In this document: positions 60,704 to 64,000 of the stretch, one piece after another | Position numbering within the stretch: position 1 is the first letter of the stretch | How the letters are laid out: each line of letters starts with the position of its first letter | Assembly (NCBI GenBank): GCA_016710285.1 | Contig: JADJXR010000001.1 | Span: 1,364,001 to 1,428,000, forward strand | DNA length: 64,000 nt | Direction: 5' to 3' | Source of the DNA: Chlorobiota bacterium | GTDB lineage: Bacteria > Bacteroidota > Ignavibacteria > OLB7 | Notes under the pieces: generated by a model | The model's database searches: none | The model's input: only the letters and a program-made list of their open reading frames with translations | What the model was told of the DNA's origin: nothing | Program-made: the position numbers and the translations under genes

Positions 60704-62074
60704 ATGAAGTTGAACGCAATCCACCATGAACTGGTCAGCCGCTACGATGTCCCGGGGCCGCGCTATACCTCCTACCCTACGGCCCCGCATTTCCAGCCCT
60801 GGGGCAATACCGATTGGCTGCATGCGTTGCAGGAAAACGAACGCTACTCCCACCGCCCCCTCTCGCTCTATTTCCATCTCCCATTCTGCCCAACCCTTTG
60901 CTTGTACTGCGGTTGCAATGTTATCATCACCCGGGATAGAAATCGCGTGGGACGCTACATGGAGTATCTGATACGCGAAATGGAATTGATGCAGACCCTG
61001 GTCCCAACAAAACGAGCGGTGAAACAGGTCCATTGGGGGGGCGGATCCCCAACATGGCTGACCCCCTATGAAATCCACAAGTTGGCCGAGGCGATTGGAT
61101 GGAACTTCAACCTTTCACGCGGGGCCGAGCTTTCCGTGGAAGTGGATCCACGCCGGTTGACCGAGGAACACGTTGCTGCCTTCTGCGATGCAGGCTTCAA
61201 TCGCATCAGCTTGGGGGTCCAAGATTTTAACCCCGAGGTGCAGCAAGCCGTACGGCGGTTGCAAACCGAACAGGAGACGATCAACGCACTGGAGTGGTTC
61301 CGGAAACGGGGCGTTCGGAGCGTGAACATTGATCTGATCTACGGGCTTCCCGGGCAAACCGTGGAGAGCTTCCACCAAACGCTTCAGCGGGTGATAGAGC
61401 TTCGGCCAGAACGAATCGCCGCCTTCAACTTCGCCTATCTGCCAACCATGAAGCCCCACCAGCGAGCCATTGATGCAACCGCACTTCCTGGGCAGGCCGA
61501 CAAGATGATGATCCAAGCCGACATTATCGAGACGCTAACCGAAGCGGGATACCGATACATTGGGATGGATCACTTTGCGCTCCCCCACGATGAACTATCC
61601 ATTGCCCAACAGCAGGGACGGCTGCACCGGAATTTTCAGGGATACACCACCGGAGCCGAGTGCGACTTGCTGGGGTTCGGCATCACCAGCATCAGCAGCC
61701 TTGACCGCACCTACGCCCAAAACTTGAAAACCCTGCCGGAATACGAAGCAGCGATTGACCAGGGCCAGCTTCCCACCTCGCGCGGGCTGCGCCTAACCGA
61801 CGACGATTACCTGCGGCGGCATATCATCAACGAGCTGATGTGCAACCTTCGCCTTTCCATCCCCCGGTTTGAGAAAAATTTTGAGATTGATTTCTTCCAC
61901 TACTTCCCCGACATCGAGGAGCGAATGGCACCGATGGTGATTGATGGATTGATCCGCTTCGACCCCGACTCCATTGACATCACCGAACGCGGCCGGCTGT
62001 TCCTGCGGAACATTGCCATGCAGTTCGATGCCTACCTGGGAACCAACGATGTAGTGTTCAGCCGAACCGTGTAG
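60704..62074 (+). CDS. hemN: Oxygen-independent coproporphyrinogen III oxidase
   Basis: Radical SAM enzyme of 456 residues in anaerobic haem synthesis (coproporphyrinogen III to protoporphyrinogen IX). The N-terminus PGPRYTSYPTAPHF is diagnostic of true HemN. The cluster motif is FCPTLCLYCGC (Cys at about 62, 66, 69). Further motifs are VHWGGGSPTWLTPYEI, ELSVEVDPRRLTEEH, GVQDFNPEVQQAV and IDLIYGLPGQTVESF. It follows nrfHA by 54 bases, fitting the haem demand of nine haems per NrfHA pair under anoxia. Confidence 0.96.
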   Translation: MKLNAIHHELVSRYDVPGPRYTSYPTAPHFQPWGNTDWLHALQENERYSHRPLSLYFHLPFCPTLCLYCGCNVIITRDRNRVGRYMEYLIREMELMQTLVPTKRAVKQVHWGGGSPTWLTPYEIHKLAEAIGWNFNLSRGAELSVEVDPRRLTEEHVAAFCDAGFNRISLGVQDFNPEVQQAVRRLQTEQETINALEWFRKRGVRSVNIDLIYGLPGQTVESFHQTLQRVIELRPERIAAFNFAYLPTMKPHQRAIDATALPGQADKMMIQADIIETLTEAGYRYIGMDHFALPHDELSIAQQQGRLHRNFQGYTTGAECDLLGFGITSISSLDRTYAQNLKTLPEYEAAIDQGQLPTSRGLRLTDDDYLRRHIINELMCNLRLSIPRFEKNFEIDFFHYFPDIEERMAPMVIDGLIRFDPDSIDITERGRLFLRNIAMQFDAYLGTNDVVFSRTV

Positions 62075-62081
62075 CCGCCAC

Positions 62082-62111
62082 GGGAGCAACCGCTGCGGGA
62101 GCAACCGCTGC
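62082..62111. repeat. Tandem repeat, 15 bp x 2
   Basis: GGGAGCAACCGCTGC occurs twice head to tail directly after the hemN stop, followed by GGGAAC. No function is evident. Confidence 0.85.
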
Positions 62112-62180
62112 GGGAACGGTTCCGATGGAACGCAACGCCAAAGCCCTGCGGTCCGTTCCTGCAAACCCTTGCTCCTTTCT

Positions 62181-62188
62181 TATCTTCG
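62181..62188 (+). promoter_or_regulatory. TAnnTTYG box upstream of lipoprotein gene
   Basis: TATCTTCG, 4 bases before the ATG at 62193. Confidence 0.4.
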
Positions 62189-62192
62189 CCCC

Positions 62193-62792
62193 ATGAAATC
62201 TTTCCTATCCCTTGCGCTGCTCCTTCTTGCGGCCTGCGGCGACCGTGCCGGAACCGCCACGCCCGACACCACCGCCAACACCGGAACCGCCACGCAACCG
62301 AACAACGCTGCCACACCGCCCCAAACGCCAGCCCAACCGCTGGCGCAGCCGGCCACGCCCGACACCGCCAACACCGCCACCCCAGCCCACGACACGACCG
62401 CTACGCCGCCGCTGCCGAACAGCCAAACGTTTGCCGCAATGGTGGATGGCAAGCAATGGAGCGGAACCCAAGTGATTGCCTCGCGGGTGGATAGCGCGAT
62501 TGCCGTCACGGCGATTGGACCGGATGGGACAAGCCTGATACTGAATCTTGGGACACGGACCTCCGCCGGCCAGCTCCAATTTGGCACGGCCGACTCCGGC
62601 CAGTTTGCTACGTGGATCAATCCCCAGGGGGCCAGCTTCAGCACCAAGCCTGCCGGGTCCGGCACGGTCCGCATCACGCAGCTTGGAGGCAAGCGGGTGG
62701 CCGGGGTGTTCAGTTTCAAAGCCACCGAGCAAGGGGGGAACGGAACGGTCCGGATTGAGAAAGGAACGTTTGATGTGATGTTCGGGAAGTAG
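62193..62792 (+). CDS. Lipoprotein with DUF6252-like domain
   Basis: Lipoprotein of 199 residues from the ATG at 62193. The signal ends in the lipobox LLLAACGDR. A low-complexity Thr/Ala/Pro-rich linker (about 25-85) follows. The C-terminal domain (about 88-199) starts FAAMVDGKQWSGTQVIASRV and ends KGTFDVMFGK, a beta-rich pattern like the DUF6252-type lipoproteins of Bacteroidota. Function unknown. The linker is compositionally biased, a common feature of surface-exposed lipoproteins. Confidence 0.78.
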   Translation: MKSFLSLALLLLAACGDRAGTATPDTTANTGTATQPNNAATPPQTPAQPLAQPATPDTANTATPAHDTTATPPLPNSQTFAAMVDGKQWSGTQVIASRVDSAIAVTAIGPDGTSLILNLGTRTSAGQLQFGTADSGQFATWINPQGASFSTKPAGSGTVRITQLGGKRVAGVFSFKATEQGGNGTVRIEKGTFDVMFGK

Positions 62793-62867
62793 CCACGGCG
62801 CGGGAAGCAACGCAGGGGCGATGCATGAAGATGAGAGCGAGATGAAACTGGAGATGAGCGTAAAGAA

Positions 62868-63653
62868 TTACCGCACGCACACACCCATCGCCACCGGAAG
62901 CACCAGAGTGGTCCAAGCGGAGTACATCGCGCCCGCGGGATGAAGGTTATCGGCAGCCGTTAGCGCGGGGTCCGTTGCGGCCTTGCGCGACTCCGGAGTG
63001 ATGTCAACAAAACGCGCCCCGGCGGCCTCGGCTTCCTCTTGGGCAATCCGGTTGAACAGGTCAATCTCTTCGGCAATGCGTGCGCGGTCCCGCCCCTGGG
63101 CAAAGGGCGTAACGCCCCAGTCGGGAATGGAAAGGACGATCACGCACGACGGCTTCCCGCCAGCAAACGCAATGGCACGATTCAGCAGCCCCACGAACTC
63201 CCCCCGGTACTCCTCGGCTGCGCGCCCGCGATATTGGTTGTTCACCCCAATCAACAGCGTCACCAAGTCAAACGGACCTTGCGGGTTTGCTTCGTCAATG
63301 GCCGCGTTCAGCTCGTCGGTGGTCCATCCGGTGCGGGCAATGATCTGTGGGTCGGCAATGGAAACGCCGCCGGCCCTCAGGCGTTCGGCAAGCTGCATGG
63401 GCCAGCGTTCGGCAGCGGCAACGCTTTCGCCAATCGTGTAAGAATCGCCCAGAGCAAGGAACCGGAGTTTGTTCACCGCCGCCGAACGGGCAGCTGCAAA
63501 AATCGTGTCGTTCATGGTTGTTGAAGATTTGTGGGCGGGGTCCCGTGCGGTGCCGCAACCAAGCACCAGCATCCACGCCAGCGCCAGCCACCGGAACAAG
63601 CCAGCCAAGTGCCAGAAATCACACCGCGCAGAATGCCAGATGTTGCCCGCCAC
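62868..63653 (-). CDS. SGNH/GDSL hydrolase lipoprotein
   Basis: Esterase-fold protein of 261 residues with a GTG start at 63653. Signal and lipobox LMLVLGCG-like region are at about 24-34 (WMLVLGCGTARD). Block I is FLALGDSYTIGE (catalytic Ser), block III is LLIGVNNQYRG, and block V is TAADNLHPAGAMYSAW (DxxH). These are the residues of SGNH lipases/esterases acting on acylated carbohydrates or lipids. It is convergent with the DUF6252 lipoprotein gene and follows malQ on the same strand. Confidence 0.87.
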   Translation of the reverse strand: MAGNIWHSARCDFWHLAGLFRWLALAWMLVLGCGTARDPAHKSSTTMNDTIFAAARSAAVNKLRFLALGDSYTIGESVAAAERWPMQLAERLRAGGVSIADPQIIARTGWTTDELNAAIDEANPQGPFDLVTLLIGVNNQYRGRAAEEYRGEFVGLLNRAIAFAGGKPSCVIVLSIPDWGVTPFAQGRDRARIAEEIDLFNRIAQEEAEAAGARFVDITPESRKAATDPALTAADNLHPAGAMYSAWTTLVLPVAMGVCVR

Positions 63654-63671
63654 GTTAAAGAAGATTGAAGG

Positions 63672-64000
63672 TTATTGAGGTCCGCCGCCGTTCCTTCCAA
63701 ACGTCTGGCTCATCTCCCGCAATCGCTCGGCAATCTGCGGGGTTAGCGCGCCCGGTTCCATCCTCCAATTCCAGTTGCCATCGTGGCTGCCGGGGATGTT
63801 CATGCGTCCATCGGAGCCAAGCTCCAAAAGGTCCTGGGCCGGGACGATTGCGGTGTTGGCAATCGAGGAAAACGCAAGCCGGATCAGGTCCCAGCCAATA
63901 TGCCCACCACGATGCCCCAAATAATGCTGCGCAAACCGTTTCGACTTCCGGTCCAGCGTCTCCCACCATCCGTGCGCGGTGTCGTTGTCGTGGGTGCCGG
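63672..64000 (-). CDS. malQ: 4-alpha-glucanotransferase (MalQ), C-terminal part
   Basis: Partial gene running off the right end of the window. The visible 109 residues include GTHDNDTAHGWWE, LDRKSKRFAQHYLG and IRLAFSSIANTAIVPAQDLLELG, then MNIPGSHDGNWNWRM, all characteristic of the GH77 C-terminus; HDND holds a catalytic-pocket residue. The enzyme transfers alpha-1,4-glucan segments in maltodextrin and glycogen metabolism. It ends 19 bases upstream of the SGNH hydrolase start. Confidence 0.93.
   Translation of the reverse strand, partial: GTHDNDTAHGWWETLDRKSKRFAQHYLGHRGGHIGWDLIRLAFSSIANTAIVPAQDLLELGSDGRMNIPGSHDGNWNWRMEPGALTPQIAERLREMSQTFGRNGGGPQ

Noticed and set aside
62082..62111. Possible CRISPR-like or minisatellite array
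   Set aside because: Just two head-to-tail 15-bp copies with no spacers.

Overview
The window reads as a chromosomal segment of a Gram-negative member of the Bacteroidota/Chlorobiota side of the FCB group; a Kapabacteria- or Ignavibacteria-like lineage is my best guess. The reasons are: several secreted proteins end in type IX secretion (T9SS) sorting domains; there is an LpxK lipid A kinase and many outer-membrane beta-barrels; genes are GC-rich (roughly 58-60% by eye); and starts are repeatedly preceded by a TAnnTTYG box like the Bacteroidetes -7 promoter element. No tRNA, rRNA or CRISPR array was seen.

Layout. 0.2-5.8 kb: a T9SS-exported VWA protein, a small beta-barrel and a WD40/PD40-CRD-OmpA protein resembling the T9SS component PorE. 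5.9-9.6 kb: a lower-GC cytosine methyltransferase, an adenine deaminase gene broken by a frameshift, and a DUF4159 protein. 9.6-14.1 kb: MazG, a 2TM protein, MgtC, then a complete-looking type II restriction-modification cassette (D12 adenine methylase, divergent XRE controller, PD-(D/E)XK nuclease). 14.2-19.5 kb: an active/inactive M16 peptidase pair, a GT4 glycosyltransferase and a flippase. 19.7-23.0 kb: TPR protein, FolB, a FolK-deoxynucleoside kinase fusion and a small membrane protein. 23.1-27.6 kb: K+ channel, DUF3179 protein, an IS630-type insertion sequence at the 3' end of the DUF3179 gene, a repeat block and a Crp-like regulator. 27.7-30.4 kb: alpha/beta hydrolase, then MtnA plus class II aldolase (likely a DHAP-shunt pair). 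30.4-31.7 kb: 1.3 kb of nested hairpin repeats that also supplies the stop codon of the next gene, a LarA-like racemase. 33.0-36.6 kb: two tandem DUF4397/T9SS paralogues with near-identical blocks and the stub of a third. 36.9-46.9 kb: phosphohexomutase, methyltransferase, a 1087-residue AAA-ATPase with a C-terminal SARP-like tail, and a secreted-protein/outer-membrane-protein pair. 47.1-51.6 kb: PAP2 phosphatase, RsmA (KsgA), a 13-codon ORF with a perfect Shine-Dalgarno and its own promoter and hairpin, and an M1 peptidase. 51.7-58.5 kb: a triplicated-domain protein, beta-barrel, CPBP protease, TPR protein, LpxK, ThiE and a cupin. 58.7-62.1 kb: NrfH-NrfA-HemN, an ammonifying nitrite reductase with an anaerobic haem-synthesis enzyme; NrfA carries CxxCH rather than CxxCK at the catalytic haem. 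62.2-64.0 kb: a lipoprotein, an SGNH hydrolase and the 3' end of malQ.

Two things stand out as possibly undescribed: an interspersed modular hairpin repeat family with a conserved CTAAAGA loop and changing but still paired stems, and the autonomous micro-ORF unit upstream of rsmA whose leader is complementary to the 3' end of 16S rRNA.
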